DNA of 38,486 bases, from assembly GCA_007120085.1 (NCBI GenBank), contig SKOK01000135.1, positions 1-38,486 of the forward strand. The letters run 5' to 3'. Of the stretch, positions 27,824 through 37,588 are shown piece after piece (within the stretch, counting starts at the first letter, position 1; the number at the start of each line of letters is the position of its first letter). The notes beneath the pieces are model-generated. The model ran no database searches. It saw only the letters and a program-made list of their open reading frames with translations, and was not told where the DNA came from. The DNA is from Bacteroidales bacterium (GTDB lineage Bacteria; Bacteroidota; Bacteroidia; Bacteroidales; UBA7960). The translations under genes and the position numbers were made by a program.

Positions 27824-29212
27824 ATGCGTTTTAGAATATTCATAGTAGAAGATGATCCCTGGTACGGGCAGTTTATGACGTACCAGCTATCCTCAAACCC
27901 CGACCACGACGTGGTTCTGTACAGCTGTGCAAAAGACATCCTGGATAATCTGCACAAGCAGCCCGACCTGGTGTACATGGATTTTGGCCTTCCCGACATG
28001 GATGGGGATAAACTCCTGAAAGAGATGCTCAAGAGAGTGCCGGACTTGCCTGTGGTCATCGTAAGCGGGCAGGAAGACATTTCCGTGGCTGTTAACCTGC
28101 TGAAGGCCGGGGCCAGGGACTACATCGTTAAGAATGATCACACGAGGGACCTTTTATGGCGTTCTGCCAATAATGTGAAGGAGAATTATTCGCTACGGCG
28201 GGAAGTAGCAGACCTGAAGGAACAGCTCGAGGAAAGATTTTCCCTTGACAAAAGCATCATTGGCCGGAGTGATGCCATACAACAATCGCAAATGCTTGCA
28301 AAAAAGGCCATTCATTCAGACATCAACGTCTCCCTGTTTGGCGAAACAGGAACAGGCAAAGAGGTGTTTGCCCGAGCCATCCATTTCAACAGCAAAAGAC
28401 GAAAGCATCCCTTCATCGCCGTTAACATGACAGCCATCCCCAAAGACTTGGTTGAAAGCGAGCTGTTTGGGCATGAAAAAGGAGCCTTTACGGGTGCCAT
28501 CGTCCAGAAAAAAGGGCGGTTTGAAGATGCAAACAAAGGAACAATATTCCTGGATGAGATTGGTGAGATGGACATGCAACTACAGAACAAACTGCTCAGG
28601 GTGCTCCAGGAACGCCAGCTGGTCCGGGTGGGGGGAAATAAGACCATTTCGATTGACATCCGCCTGATCACAGCCACCCAGAAAGACCTCGCAGAAGAGG
28701 TCAAGGCAGGCAATTTCAGGGAAGACCTCTACTTCAGGATCATGGGACTGCCCATAGAGTTACCGCCATTAAGAAAGCGGCAACAAGACATTCTGCTGCT
28801 TGCAGATCACTTCATAAAAGAATATGCCAAACAACACAAAACCGCGCCACCCGCCTTCACTAATGACGCTAAGGAGAAGCTTCACAATCACACATATCCC
28901 GGCAATGTAAGGGAACTCAAAGCCGTCATCGATCTGGCGTGCGTCATGTGCAACGGCGATGCCATCACAGCCGACGACATAAGCTTTTACCAGCTTGGAG
29001 TGGAAGACACCTACACCTATTCCGAAAAAACACTCAAAGAGTACAACAACGAAATCATATCACATTACCTGAAAAAATACGACAACGACGTTATGACGGT
29101 TGCCAGCAAGCTGGCTGTCAGCAAATCAAAAATTTATGATCTGATAAAATCAGGGCAGATAAAAACCACGTCATTCCGACCGGCAGGAAGGAACCAAAAC
29201 CTGCAACCATGA
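27824..29212 (+). CDS. Sigma-54-dependent response regulator, NtrC family
   Basis: 462 residues. REC 1-120 with phospho-acceptor D53 in LVYMDFGLPDMDGDK. AAA+ domain about 143-380 with Walker A GETGTGKE (173-180), the sigma-54-contact loop GAFTGA (220-225), Walker B TIFLDEIGEM (240-249) and the R-finger region FREDLYFRI. C-terminal Fis-type helix-turn-helix about 425-455 (VASKLAVSKSKIYDLIKSG). It activates sigma-54 promoters when phosphorylated. This is the only DNA-binding output protein of the 20-kb cluster, so it is the natural end-point of the surrounding kinases. A 119-nt gap precedes it, the largest in the cluster, and may carry an internal promoter, though I could not recognise one. It overlaps the FIST gene by 4 nt. 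Confidence 0.94.
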   Translation: MRFRIFIVEDDPWYGQFMTYQLSSNPDHDVVLYSCAKDILDNLHKQPDLVYMDFGLPDMDGDKLLKEMLKRVPDLPVVIVSGQEDISVAVNLLKAGARDYIVKNDHTRDLLWRSANNVKENYSLRREVADLKEQLEERFSLDKSIIGRSDAIQQSQMLAKKAIHSDINVSLFGETGTGKEVFARAIHFNSKRRKHPFIAVNMTAIPKDLVESELFGHEKGAFTGAIVQKKGRFEDANKGTIFLDEIGEMDMQLQNKLLRVLQERQLVRVGGNKTISIDIRLITATQKDLAEEVKAGNFREDLYFRIMGLPIELPPLRKRQQDILLLADHFIKEYAKQHKTAPPAFTNDAKEKLHNHTYPGNVRELKAVIDLACVMCNGDAITADDISFYQLGVEDTYTYSEKTLKEYNNEIISHYLKKYDNDVMTVASKLAVSKSKIYDLIKSGQIKTTSFRPAGRNQNLQP

Positions 29213-30324
29213 ATCCAACCTACGCAATAAACATTCACGAACTGGAGGATCAACTGTCCCTGATGGCTGCTGATGAAGATGTTCAATCGGTTTTACTGAT
29301 GGGTGCCGATGAGGGCCACCCGGCAAAGGAAGAACTGGATCCTCTGTTGGCAGCTTTCCCAAAACCACTTATTGGTGGCATATTTCCGGAGATAATCACT
29401 GATAACAAACGCACAAAAACCGGATTCCTGCTTTTCCCCTTATCATTTGAACTAAAAACGACAGTGATTGAGCTAAGTTGCGATGATAGTGACTGTATTG
29501 ATCTTCTGAAAAACAAATTTGACGTAAATGAGATCAAACGGGCAAAAAGTCTTTTTGTCTTTGTTGATGCGTTTGGCCATAAGAAAAAGAGCTTTGTGCA
29601 TTCCCTCTTTAATTTTTTTGGAAACACGGTGAAATACCTTGGTGGAGGTGCTGGCTCGTTGTCATTTGAACCCTTTGAATGCATTTTGCATAACAGCGGG
29701 GCATATCAGAATGCGGCAGTGCTTGGATTATGTGAGCAACCGCTATCACTGGGCGTGGCACATGGGTGGACACCGATCGGCAAACCCCTGAAGGTAACAA
29801 AGGCAGAAGGCAACAGCATCATCAGCCTTGAGTGGAAGCCGGCTTTTGAGACCTATAAGGAACAGATTGAAAGGCATTCGGGCTTAAGCATCACGGAAGA
29901 AAATTTCTTTGACATTGCGAAATCATACCCGCTGGGAATGGTAAAACTTGACAGTGAGATGGTGATCAGGGATCCTTACCGTGCTGAAAGCGGGGTGCTG
30001 CATATTGTGGATGAGGTTCCGGAAGGCGAATATGTCCGGATCATGCATGGCAATATCGACTCCTTGCTGAACGGGGCCGGGGCCGCCCTTGATGAGGCAA
30101 AAACATACGCCAGGAGAATGGATCAACCTTCAATGCTGTGCATCGACTGCATCTCACGCGTACTCTACATGCAGGATGACTTTTCCAGGGAAATTAAGGT
30201 TGTCAGCGACCAGCAAGCAGTTAACGGTGCACTGAGCATAGGTGAGATTGCCAATGCCGGCGAAACATTCCTGGAGGTTTACAATAAAACAATCGTAATC
30301 GCATTATGGCAAACGAAAACTTAG
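29209..30324 (+). CDS. FIST-domain sensory protein (FIST_N-FIST_C)
   Basis: 371 residues, no signal peptide or membrane segment. The N-terminal half (about 20-195, with VLLMGADEG, LIGGIFPEIIT and FVDAFGHKKKSF..GNTVKYLGGGAGSLSFEP) fits FIST_N. The second half (about 200-345, with AHGWTPIGKPLKVTKAEGN, YPLGMVK and CISRVLYM) fits FIST_C. FIST is a proposed small-ligand (amino-acid-like) sensory domain found beside signalling proteins; no catalytic role is known. Here it stands alone, overlapping the sigma-54 activator by 4 nt (ATGA) and the following hybrid kinase by 19 nt. That strongly suggests it is made together with both and acts as a detachable sensor subunit for the kinase; this is inference. 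Confidence 0.87.
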   Translation: MNPTYAINIHELEDQLSLMAADEDVQSVLLMGADEGHPAKEELDPLLAAFPKPLIGGIFPEIITDNKRTKTGFLLFPLSFELKTTVIELSCDDSDCIDLLKNKFDVNEIKRAKSLFVFVDAFGHKKKSFVHSLFNFFGNTVKYLGGGAGSLSFEPFECILHNSGAYQNAAVLGLCEQPLSLGVAHGWTPIGKPLKVTKAEGNSIISLEWKPAFETYKEQIERHSGLSITEENFFDIAKSYPLGMVKLDSEMVIRDPYRAESGVLHIVDEVPEGEYVRIMHGNIDSLLNGAGAALDEAKTYARRMDQPSMLCIDCISRVLYMQDDFSREIKVVSDQQAVNGALSIGEIANAGETFLEVYNKTIVIALWQTKT

Positions 30325-32630
30325 AAACCAGGGTGCTGCTGGAGATTGCCCTGCAGCAGCTTTATGAAGGCAGTGCCGGGAAAATTCTACAGCATACACT
30401 GCCAATTTACATGCGCAAGCTCAATTGCTTCATGGCCGGCGTTGTGGTCGCCGACAAAGAAGAGGTGGTGATACCGTATACCTTCTATGGTTCAGATAGC
30501 TGGCATGAACTCAAGCAGTTTTTTCTTGAACAGAATACTGACCAGGCTCGGCTTGTTGAATACCAAGCCGGGGGGAAATACTACTATGGCTATTCGATGC
30601 CGCACTATGGATGGTTAGTGTTGGGAAAAAATCAAGCTTTTGCTGTCGACATAAAGAACGAACTTGTGCGACTTGTTAGCCAGCTTGGCCGGTCGCTCTG
30701 CCAGGCGGAAGAAGAGGCACGCCTGAAACTACTGCAAAACCTGATCAATAATTCTTCTGATGCGGTGCAGGTAGCAAAAGAGTCGGGCCAGATTTACTAT
30801 ATAAACCATCTGGCTGAAGAGCGCCTGGGGATAAAACAGCAAGATGCCCACAAGTATCATATCCGGGATTATGAGTCCGTTTTCAAGGAAGAAGGAGCCT
30901 GGGAAAAGCATGTTAAAGAATTGAAGAGCAAAGGATTTCTAACATTAGAGGGCTTGAACATCAACCAGACCACCGGTCATAGATTTCCGGTTGAGGTCAC
31001 CGTAAAATACATTCAAATAGGCTCTGAAGGTTATGTTATTGCCAACTCACGCGACATCAGTGAGCGCAAAGCTACCGAAAAACAGCTGGCCGAAGCAAAA
31101 AGCGTCGCTGAAAGGGCATCCCAAGCCAAAGAGCTGTTCCTGGCAAACATGAGCCATGAGATCCGCACACCACTCAATGTGATCATTGGCATGATCAGAC
31201 AGCTGAGCCGGGAAACACTCAGCGGTGACCAGTTGTATTATGTAAATCAATCGGCTGCGGCAGCCACCCACCTCCTGGCAATACTCAACAACATACTGGA
31301 CATGACCAGTATTGAAGCCGGCGAGCTGGTGCTCGAAAACAAGGATTTCAGCATAAGCGCCATTGCACAAAATGCCCAAAGCATCCTTTCATCGCAGGCT
31401 AATGAAAAAAACATTGATTTTCAGCTGCATATTTCACCCCAGGTGAAAGAGGCGCTGTATGGAGATGATGTGCGCATCAGGCAAATCCTGATCAACCTGC
31501 TGGATAATGCCATCAAATTTACAGAAAAAGGTTTTGTAAGACTTTCCATATCAGTGTCTGAAACGACTGCAAACAAGCAGGTAGTGCGTTTCGACATTGA
31601 AGACAGTGGCATTGGCATGTCTGATGATTTTACATCAGACGTTTTTAAAACCTTTACCCAGGAACAAGCCACCGCCAACCGGCAGTTCGGTGGTGCAGGG
31701 CTTGGTTTAAACATTGCCCATGACCTGCTCCAGCTGATGGGCTCAGAACTAAAGTTAAAAAGCAAGAAAGGAACAGGTACACACATAAGCTTTGAATTGA
31801 AGCTGCCCGCCGGTGATCCAGAGAAGATATCCGGTAAAAGCATCAGCATCAATGCCAATGCCTTTGAAGGCTTTCGTGTGATGCTGGCCGAAGACAATGA
31901 CATGAACCGCTTCATTGCGCTGCACAGCCTTTCGCACGTGGGATGCATCGTGTCAGAAGCGACCAATGGCAAGGAAGCTGTTGAACTGGCCAGGAAAGAA
32001 GCTTTTGACCTCATCCTCATGGACATCCAGATGCCCGAAATGGATGGGCTGGAAGCAACCAGGATTATCCGCAATGAACTCAAAATTGACACACCCGTCA
32101 TTGCCCTCACGGCAAATGCCTTTAAACATGATATTGATAAATATTTAGCCAATGGCATCAACGACTACGTCATCAAACCTTACGACGAACAAGACTTTTA
32201 CCGTAAAATAAGTCATTATTTCAGCCTGGCAAAAATTGCTGAAGGGTCAGCAACAGAAAGCCCCGCAGGCAAGCAGGCCAGTCCGCCGCTTTACAATCTT
32301 GACAAACTCCGGGATTTGAGCAAGGGCAATGAAGGCTTTGTTCAGAAAATGCTGGGTATATTTGTTGCACTTGCACAGGATGGCATCAACAAACTGGAAG
32401 ATGCGCAGAAAAACAACGACAGGGAAGCAATGCGCAAAATGGCACATAAGATGAAACCCAGCATTGATCAACTGGATATCAAATCACTTTATGAAAAGGT
32501 GCGAATGCCGGAAAAGCCCGCATTTCGCGAGCTTTCCGGTGATGAAGTTAACGACTGGGTTAATGATGTTACCAAAACACTTATGAAAGTTTCCCGGCAG
32601 ATCAGTGAGCGGGAAATCAACACTGACTAA
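30306..32630 (+). CDS. Hybrid sensor kinase, PAS-HisKA-HATPase-REC-Hpt
   Basis: 774 residues. A 135-residue N-terminal region of unknown type (GAF-like or heme-NO-like beta pattern, not assignable by eye) is followed by PAS (about 138-255). HisKA has H284 in [15 protein letters not shown]; HATPase_c has [17 protein letters not shown] and [15 protein letters not shown] (about 520-640) has D573 in [18 protein letters not shown]-terminal Hpt domain (about 670-765) has H714 in [10 protein letters not shown]. It is the only four-step relay protein here besides CheA-REC, and its Hpt could deliver phosphate to the sigma-54 regulator. The N-terminus opens with [20 protein letters not shown], a stretch often found where FIST partners occur. 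It ends 9 nt from the convergent LruC gene. Confidence 0.93.
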   Translation: MANENLETRVLLEIALQQLYEGSAGKILQHTLPIYMRKLNCFMAGVVVADKEEVVIPYTFYGSDSWHELKQFFLEQNTDQARLVEYQAGGKYYYGYSMPHYGWLVLGKNQAFAVDIKNELVRLVSQLGRSLCQAEEEARLKLLQNLINNSSDAVQVAKESGQIYYINHLAEERLGIKQQDAHKYHIRDYESVFKEEGAWEKHVKELKSKGFLTLEGLNINQTTGHRFPVEVTVKYIQIGSEGYVIANSRDISERKATEKQLAEAKSVAERASQAKELFLANMSHEIRTPLNVIIGMIRQLSRETLSGDQLYYVNQSAAAATHLLAILNNILDMTSIEAGELVLENKDFSISAIAQNAQSILSSQANEKNIDFQLHISPQVKEALYGDDVRIRQILINLLDNAIKFTEKGFVRLSISVSETTANKQVVRFDIEDSGIGMSDDFTSDVFKTFTQEQATANRQFGGAGLGLNIAHDLLQLMGSELKLKSKKGTGTHISFELKLPAGDPEKISGKSISINANAFEGFRVMLAEDNDMNRFIALHSLSHVGCIVSEATNGKEAVELARKEAFDLILMDIQMPEMDGLEATRIIRNELKIDTPVIALTANAFKHDIDKYLANGINDYVIKPYDEQDFYRKISHYFSLAKIAEGSATESPAGKQASPPLYNLDKLRDLSKGNEGFVQKMLGIFVALAQDGINKLEDAQKNNDREAMRKMAHKMKPSIDQLDIKSLYEKVRMPEKPAFRELSGDEVNDWVNDVTKTLMKVSRQISEREINTD

Positions 32631-32639
32631 TCCCCGTGA

Positions 32640-34712
32640 TCAGTTATTGTTGTTATTGTTGTTAGGCCGGTTGTATATCTTGTTTGGATTTCTGTAACCG
32701 GGCTTATCCTTGTACCAGTCCATAAAACTGAACCCGCTGCTTTGTGCCCATTGAGGAAAAACAAGGTGAGCCACTACAATGTCTTCCTTTTCCATCGGAT
32801 AATCAAACCTTTCAGGGAGATGCATACCCCATGGCAAATTCGTAGCCGATTTGTAGTACTTTCCAATGGAAGGATCTGTATCATCATCGCCAGTGCCAAA
32901 ATAAGCGGTATTGACCAGGTCTGTTGGGGGATACCCTGGCAGATGCACTTCCCGCCCACGGTCTTGGTTTACAATCAGAAACGGATTATAAGGTGGCATT
33001 CCAATCGCCTGGGCTGTTTGTGGCGGGTCTAAAATGATCCTCACGGTGATCGACTCAGGCTCAACATAGTCCATATAAGGCTGTGTGTTTACGAAACCCG
33101 AACCAATGCCATCAAAAAGATTATACGTGTTATCGAAAGGAATGATGACCGCCTTGCTCTGGCCACTTTCCGTGTTGTTGGCATTCAATGATATGATGTT
33201 CCCTGTGTGGTTCAACCCGATCACATCAGCAACCACCGATGGCGGTACATCCAGCTGGAAACCAAAGCCATTTTTAAATCCCGCTCCAATAGCTTCAATG
33301 GTATAGGTAGCACGTATCTCTGCTACCAGGTTATCCGCATTTGTTATTTGATTGATATTGTAAGACAACACCAGGTCATTGAAGTCATAATCGCCTTTTT
33401 CCGGCCACAGGTCTTCGAAAGCCAGGCCTCCTACCCTGTTGCGGCCTGGGAAATAATTGTCAAAAGCCAGGTTGGGATCATCCGGATAATCATCCATTAC
33501 ATCTGGAATGCCATCTCCGTCTGTATCAATCAGGTTGGGATCAACCAAGGGAATTGACATCTTGTCAATGGCTTCAACCGGGTTGGATGTGACATAAAAA
33601 AGCGCATCGTTGAAATCATGGTCACAGCCACCATGCTCCCTGTTTAAGTCCTCAAAACCAATAACATGCAATTGACGTACAGCATCATAAAGCAAAACAG
33701 TGTGTTGCCTGAGTTCTGGATCAGACTCAGGGTTGAATGCCGGGTTTGAAAAAAAATGTACACGGGTTGTATTCACACTCGACGCTGCAAAACCATTGGC
33801 AATCAATACCCAACCAATACCAGTTCCTTCCGGAAAAGTTCCAAGGTGCAGTTTGTCTCCTGAAAACAAGCCACCCCCGCTGTTCATGTATGAGAAATTT
33901 GGAAATGCTATGATGATCTCATCAATGTCCTCTCTTGATGCAGGAGGGTTATTTATATCATAAGTGTAAAACCCCAGGGAATTACGGTGAGCAGCACCTT
34001 CGTGCACGAATGTGATATAAACATCTGCTTCTTCAAGCAATTGTATTTCAGTTTGATTGCCTTCTGCCAGGTAATGCGGATTATGAATAGGAACCGAAGC
34101 CCTTTCCGGCAATGCTGCGTCCAGGTCACGCAACAATTCAAAGTCAACAATGTCGCCAGGCTCAACCAGGCACAGTGGCACACCCTGATGACCATATTCG
34201 CACAAGAAAGAATAACCATCAGGCAATTCCTTAAGAAAGAAATCATCATCATCTGCCGGTGCAGACTTCGCACCATTACCACCAATCGTAAGGTTTAGCT
34301 GACCATTGCTGAGATCAGCAATGGTAAGGGTGGGCAGACCAATATAGCGCGTTACGACAAAAAGCTCTTCAGCAGTAAATTCAATTGGAAACATGACATT
34401 AAACACACCTGATGAATTTGTCATTCCGGTAAGCAACAAATCCCCCGAATCTTCAAATTCATCATAATCACGGTATATCTCAATGCGCGCACTGGGAATT
34501 GAATTGCCGTAGTTATCCTGTGTTAGAATATTGATTAACAGGATCTCTGTTGTTTTCCAGTCAAAATCATCGGCAATGACCATGTCATCACTCGAGTTGA
34601 TCTCGTCAGGGATTTGATCTTCCTCTTCCAGGTCCTTTTGGCAGGAATTCATTGTGATGACAAAAGGCAGCATCATGGCTGCAATCAAAAGCAATTTTAA
34701 ATGTTTTTTCAT
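32640..34712 (-). CDS. LruC-domain lipoprotein with poly-Asn C-terminus
   Basis: 690 residues. The signal peptide ends in a lipobox with C24 (TMNSC), so it is a lipoprotein, likely surface-exposed. A linker and a beta-sandwich-like region (about 50-150, with ARIEIYRDYDE..SGVFNVMFP) lead to a DUF4114-like domain (about 230-385) ending in GGCDHDFNDALFYV. A calcium-loop-like DTDGDGIPDVMDD follows (397-409), then the LruC/DUF4842 domain (about 415-680) containing GDYDFNDLVLSY. The 'DFND' motif thus occurs twice. The last seven residues are Asn encoded by AAC/AAT triplets next to the stop. LruC proteins are common in Bacteroidota; their role is not established, and binding of calcium or glycan is only plausible. 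Confidence 0.9.
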   Translation of the reverse strand: MKKHLKLLLIAAMMLPFVITMNSCQKDLEEEDQIPDEINSSDDMVIADDFDWKTTEILLINILTQDNYGNSIPSARIEIYRDYDEFEDSGDLLLTGMTNSSGVFNVMFPIEFTAEELFVVTRYIGLPTLTIADLSNGQLNLTIGGNGAKSAPADDDDFFLKELPDGYSFLCEYGHQGVPLCLVEPGDIVDFELLRDLDAALPERASVPIHNPHYLAEGNQTEIQLLEEADVYITFVHEGAAHRNSLGFYTYDINNPPASREDIDEIIIAFPNFSYMNSGGGLFSGDKLHLGTFPEGTGIGWVLIANGFAASSVNTTRVHFFSNPAFNPESDPELRQHTVLLYDAVRQLHVIGFEDLNREHGGCDHDFNDALFYVTSNPVEAIDKMSIPLVDPNLIDTDGDGIPDVMDDYPDDPNLAFDNYFPGRNRVGGLAFEDLWPEKGDYDFNDLVLSYNINQITNADNLVAEIRATYTIEAIGAGFKNGFGFQLDVPPSVVADVIGLNHTGNIISLNANNTESGQSKAVIIPFDNTYNLFDGIGSGFVNTQPYMDYVEPESITVRIILDPPQTAQAIGMPPYNPFLIVNQDRGREVHLPGYPPTDLVNTAYFGTGDDDTDPSIGKYYKSATNLPWGMHLPERFDYPMEKEDIVVAHLVFPQWAQSSGFSFMDWYKDKPGYRNPNKIYNRPNNNNNNN

Positions 34713-35117
34713 GATTTGTCTATATTATTTTATGTTTGTTGGTCATTTTGTGCAGCAAAAATCTTTTAATCTATATTGCTGCAATTTACAAAATATTTTC
34801 TACTCTAAATACATTTATGCTCTTGCATTACCAACAAACAGGCCAAAAACATAATACACTGATTTTTAGCTTATTGGCAAAAAATAAGGCTTTGTCATTT
34901 TCCAGATTTTGTTATTTTTCCAGATTTTGGAAACAATCGTTTATTTAGGCATGAAAATACGGGAAAGATGAATTGGATGCTTTTTTCATAAAAACAATAC
35001 AAGTTCACGCAACATAACACTTGCTTTTTGTATTTTTACGGAATGCAATTTTCGCCCTCCCGGTATTTTTAACAATACATCAATGCTGGAAGCAGAGCGA
35101 CAACTGCACGTTTCTGT
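34713..35117. other. Divergent intergenic region between LruC gene and glycosyltransferase
   Basis: 405 nt, AT-rich, no gene. It contains a direct repeat TTTTCCAGATTTTG at 34898-34911 and 34916-34929 (18-nt period). The second copy extends into the inverted repeat TTTCC/GGAAA (34917-34933), so a protein-binding site is possible. No good TTTG/TAnnTTTG pair was found for either gene. TATTTTTA at 35031 is one base off for the plus-strand gene. Confidence 0.4.
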
Positions 35118-36272
35118 ATGGACAAACACAAAACATATCGCATTGCTTTTCTTACATCATTTGACCCCGGTGATGAAAGAAAATTATCAGGTTCTTCATA
35201 TTACATGCTCAGGGCATTAGAGAGGCAGGGTTGTTTTGTTGATAAGCTGGGGCCTCTTAATGTTCGGAAATGGTTAAAGGGGCCATTGGCACGCCTGTCG
35301 CAAAGCTTTAAACGCCCCTACCACCTTGGGCACAGTTATTTGATGGCTTACTTGTATGCCAATGCACTCCAGGATAAACTAAAAAAACAGCATTTTGATT
35401 GCATTTTTGCACCAAGATCATCTACAGAAATCGCATTATTAAATACACCAATCCCAATTATTTATTACTCCGATGCGACTTTTTCTTCTTTATACAACTA
35501 TTATGAGTGGTTTTCAAACTTTATGCGCATTTCTGAACGGGAAGGCAACCGCATCGAAAAGGCTGCATTGAATAATTGCACATATGCCGTATTTTCGTCG
35601 GAATGGGCGGCCCATTCAGCCATCAATGATTATTGCATCGATGCATCAAAAGTCAGCATTGTGCCCATGGGGCCAAACCTGAGGCAGATACCAGGCAGGG
35701 AGCTGGCCCTGCAAGCCAGGGAAAAAGACAAGTGTAAGTTGTTATTCATTGGTGTGGAATGGGAAAGGAAGGGCGGACAAATTGCTTTTGACACCATGCA
35801 GGCATTAAAGGCAAAGGGGATTAATGCTTCACTGACCATGGTTGGCTGCACCCCGCCACCCTCGGTTCAGGACGCTGACCTGCACGTCATTCCCAGGCTA
35901 AACAAGGCCAATCCGGCAGAATACGAAAAGTTCATGGAGTTGCTGTCAACACACCATTTTTTCATTTTGCCCACCCGTGCTGAATGCTTTGGCGTGGTGT
36001 TCTGCGAAGCCAGTGCGTTCGGCTTGCCATCAATTACCACGGATACCGGTGGCATCCCTTCTGCGGTGCGCAATGGAGTCAATGGATACAGATTACATCT
36101 GACAGCAACGGGCGAAGAATATGCTGAACGGATTGCAAGCCTGTTTTCTGACTACGACAACCAGTACGTCCCATTGTGCATCAGCTCACGCAATATCTTT
36201 GAAAAAGAACTCAACTGGGATGCCTTCGCAGTAAAGATGATGGTGCTTTTTGAGAGGGCAAGCATTGCTTGA
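35118..36272 (+). CDS. Glycosyltransferase, GT4/GT-B fold
   Basis: 384 residues. It has two Rossmann-like halves: an N-terminal acceptor half (FLTSFDPGDERKLSGSSYYMLRAL) and a C-terminal nucleotide-sugar half beginning LLFIGVEWERKGG (209-220), where the R/K pair binds phosphate. The EX7E motif is E289-E297 in RAECFGVVFCEASAFGLP, followed by TTDTGGIPSAV. It transfers a sugar from an NDP- or phospho-sugar donor to an unknown acceptor, acting in the cytoplasm or at the inner membrane face. It is a lone gene without polysaccharide-cluster neighbours. The N-terminal half is less conserved, and a cysteine-rich character (nine Cys in total, by eye) is mildly unusual. Confidence 0.9.
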   Translation: MDKHKTYRIAFLTSFDPGDERKLSGSSYYMLRALERQGCFVDKLGPLNVRKWLKGPLARLSQSFKRPYHLGHSYLMAYLYANALQDKLKKQHFDCIFAPRSSTEIALLNTPIPIIYYSDATFSSLYNYYEWFSNFMRISEREGNRIEKAALNNCTYAVFSSEWAAHSAINDYCIDASKVSIVPMGPNLRQIPGRELALQAREKDKCKLLFIGVEWERKGGQIAFDTMQALKAKGINASLTMVGCTPPPSVQDADLHVIPRLNKANPAEYEKFMELLSTHHFFILPTRAECFGVVFCEASAFGLPSITTDTGGIPSAVRNGVNGYRLHLTATGEEYAERIASLFSDYDNQYVPLCISSRNIFEKELNWDAFAVKMMVLFERASIA

Positions 36273-36336
36273 AGCTTACAGTTGATTCTGCCAAAACACC
36301 ACGGGTGCAGAAGATCATCAAAATCCTGTCAGGCAT

Positions 36337-37431
36337 TTAAGTTTTGTTATTTTCCAGCTTTAGAATTTCCCTGATCACTTTCCTGGCCATGAAACCAAGG
36401 GCTTTCCCCCTGTAAGAGAAGTCATTGAATGTGCCAATCACATACGATTCGGTAATGGGGTGGTAAAACATGAATGCCCCGGTTGCTCCCACACATCCCC
36501 AGCAGGCATATTTTGCGGGCATGATGACCGGCAGGGTCTTCATCTTCCAGATGGCATATCCGTAGCGGAAGCCCAGCGTCGGGAAGCCCATGTTGATGTC
36601 GTCGCTGATCATGCGGTTGAGTGTTTCTTTCTTAATGAGATGCCCGTTTTGCAGTGCTTTCATGAACAGCAGGTATTCACCAAGCGGTGCAGTCACACTG
36701 CCACCGGCATAATCAACCTGGTGGATGCCATTTATCGAGAACAGGCTCCGGCCATTTACGTACAATGGTGCAGTGGGCGTTTTTGATGCCTTTTTTGGTG
36801 TTGAGAAGCCATACATATAGGCATGGTGCATGCCTATTCGATCAAAAACAAATTCATGCATCACCTCGTGGAATGCCTTTCCCGTAATGTTTTCTATGAT
36901 CAAGCCCAACAGGTAATAGTTTGTATCCGTATAGAAATGCCGTTTACCCGGAACTGCGACGGGCTTCAGATTCTCCCTGCCCCACTTTACAGCTTCCTTT
37001 GGCGTTATCCTGAAATCCGGTTCCTGGATCATTTTCTTCATCAGGTGGTAAAAAACGTCATTCAGACCGGAGGTTTGCATCAGCAGGTGCCTGATGGTTA
37101 TCTTTTCTGAATGATCCTGGGCTTTAAATACGTGCAGGCCTTTCATCAGATCTGCATCAAGATGCTTGTGGATTGGGTCGTCAAAGTCCAGCATTCGCCG
37201 CTCATGGAGCATACCGGTGACTGTGGCCGTAAACAACTTTCCTACGCTGGCCAGGTGATTCGGCTGGGAACTATCGGCTTTGACATCTCCTGTGGCGCCT
37301 TCGGCAATGTCCAGGTGGATATCGTGTTTCTCAGAATGTACGAGCAGGTAAGCATTCTTAACCTTCCTGTCGTCTTGCACCTTTTTCCTGAAGGCGGCTT
37401 CGATGTTTGATTGGATGGTGGTGGGGTTCAT
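36337..37431 (-). CDS. Serine hydrolase, beta-lactamase/DD-peptidase family
   Basis: 364 residues from the ATG at 37431. The frame opens earlier at 37473, but those 14 extra residues are encoded by AACCAGCAACC repeat words and look like leader, so 37431 (MNPTTIQSNIEAAFRKK) is preferred. Active-site S62xxK65 in HLASVGKLFTAT; second motif Y167-T-D in HFYTDTNYYLLG (Asp in place of the penicillin-binding YxN Asn); C-terminal GATGAFMFYHP replaces the HTG box. This is the class-C beta-lactamase-like fold widely used by esterases and peptidases, so antibiotic hydrolysis should not be assumed. No signal peptide is visible with either start, which suggests a cytoplasmic location or a missed exported form. 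Confidence 0.88.
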   Translation of the reverse strand: MNPTTIQSNIEAAFRKKVQDDRKVKNAYLLVHSEKHDIHLDIAEGATGDVKADSSQPNHLASVGKLFTATVTGMLHERRMLDFDDPIHKHLDADLMKGLHVFKAQDHSEKITIRHLLMQTSGLNDVFYHLMKKMIQEPDFRITPKEAVKWGRENLKPVAVPGKRHFYTDTNYYLLGLIIENITGKAFHEVMHEFVFDRIGMHHAYMYGFSTPKKASKTPTAPLYVNGRSLFSINGIHQVDYAGGSVTAPLGEYLLFMKALQNGHLIKKETLNRMISDDINMGFPTLGFRYGYAIWKMKTLPVIMPAKYACWGCVGATGAFMFYHPITESYVIGTFNDFSYRGKALGFMARKVIREILKLENNKT

Positions 37432-37472
37432 GGTTGCGGGTTGCTGGTTGCTGGTTGCTGAGTTGATCATCA
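37432..37472 (-). repeat. AC-rich AACCAGC array in the leader of the serine hydrolase gene
   Basis: On the minus strand, words of the type AACCAGC are repeated directly before the start codon (about 37432-37465). The A/C-rich strand is the coding strand, as in the other arrays of the window. Confidence 0.5.
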
Positions 37473-37492
37473 TCTTCTATCTTCTTTAATCA

Positions 37493-37526
37493 CAAAGATA
37501 AGGTCATTTCATCAAATCACAGCAAT
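37493..37526 (-). promoter_or_regulatory. Candidate promoter of the serine hydrolase gene
   Basis: On the minus strand ATTG (37523-37526) and TATCTTTG (37493-37500) are 22 nt apart, close to the TTTG / TAnnTTTG pattern. The predicted start near 37486 would leave a leader of about 55 nt before the ATG at 37431 that includes the AACCAGC array. Confidence 0.5.
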
Positions 37527-37588
37527 TTCAGACCAGTGAGCATCGAGTTTTACTTTATGCATTTCTGCTGATACATCTTTCATCTGTT

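Noticed and set aside
31421-32161. 246-codon minus-strand open frame
   Set aside because: Serine- and methionine-rich antisense shadow of the HATPase and receiver regions of the hybrid kinase.
34876-34890. Sigma-54-like GG...GC pair upstream of the glycosyltransferase
   Set aside because: The spacing between GG (34876-34877) and GC (34889-34890) is 11 nt instead of the required 10, and the rest of the -24/-12 consensus is poor.
36337-37431. Antibiotic-resistance beta-lactamase
   Set aside because: The YxN motif is YTD, the HTG-type box is altered and no signal peptide is visible. The fold is shared by many esterases and peptidases, so only a serine hydrolase is called.
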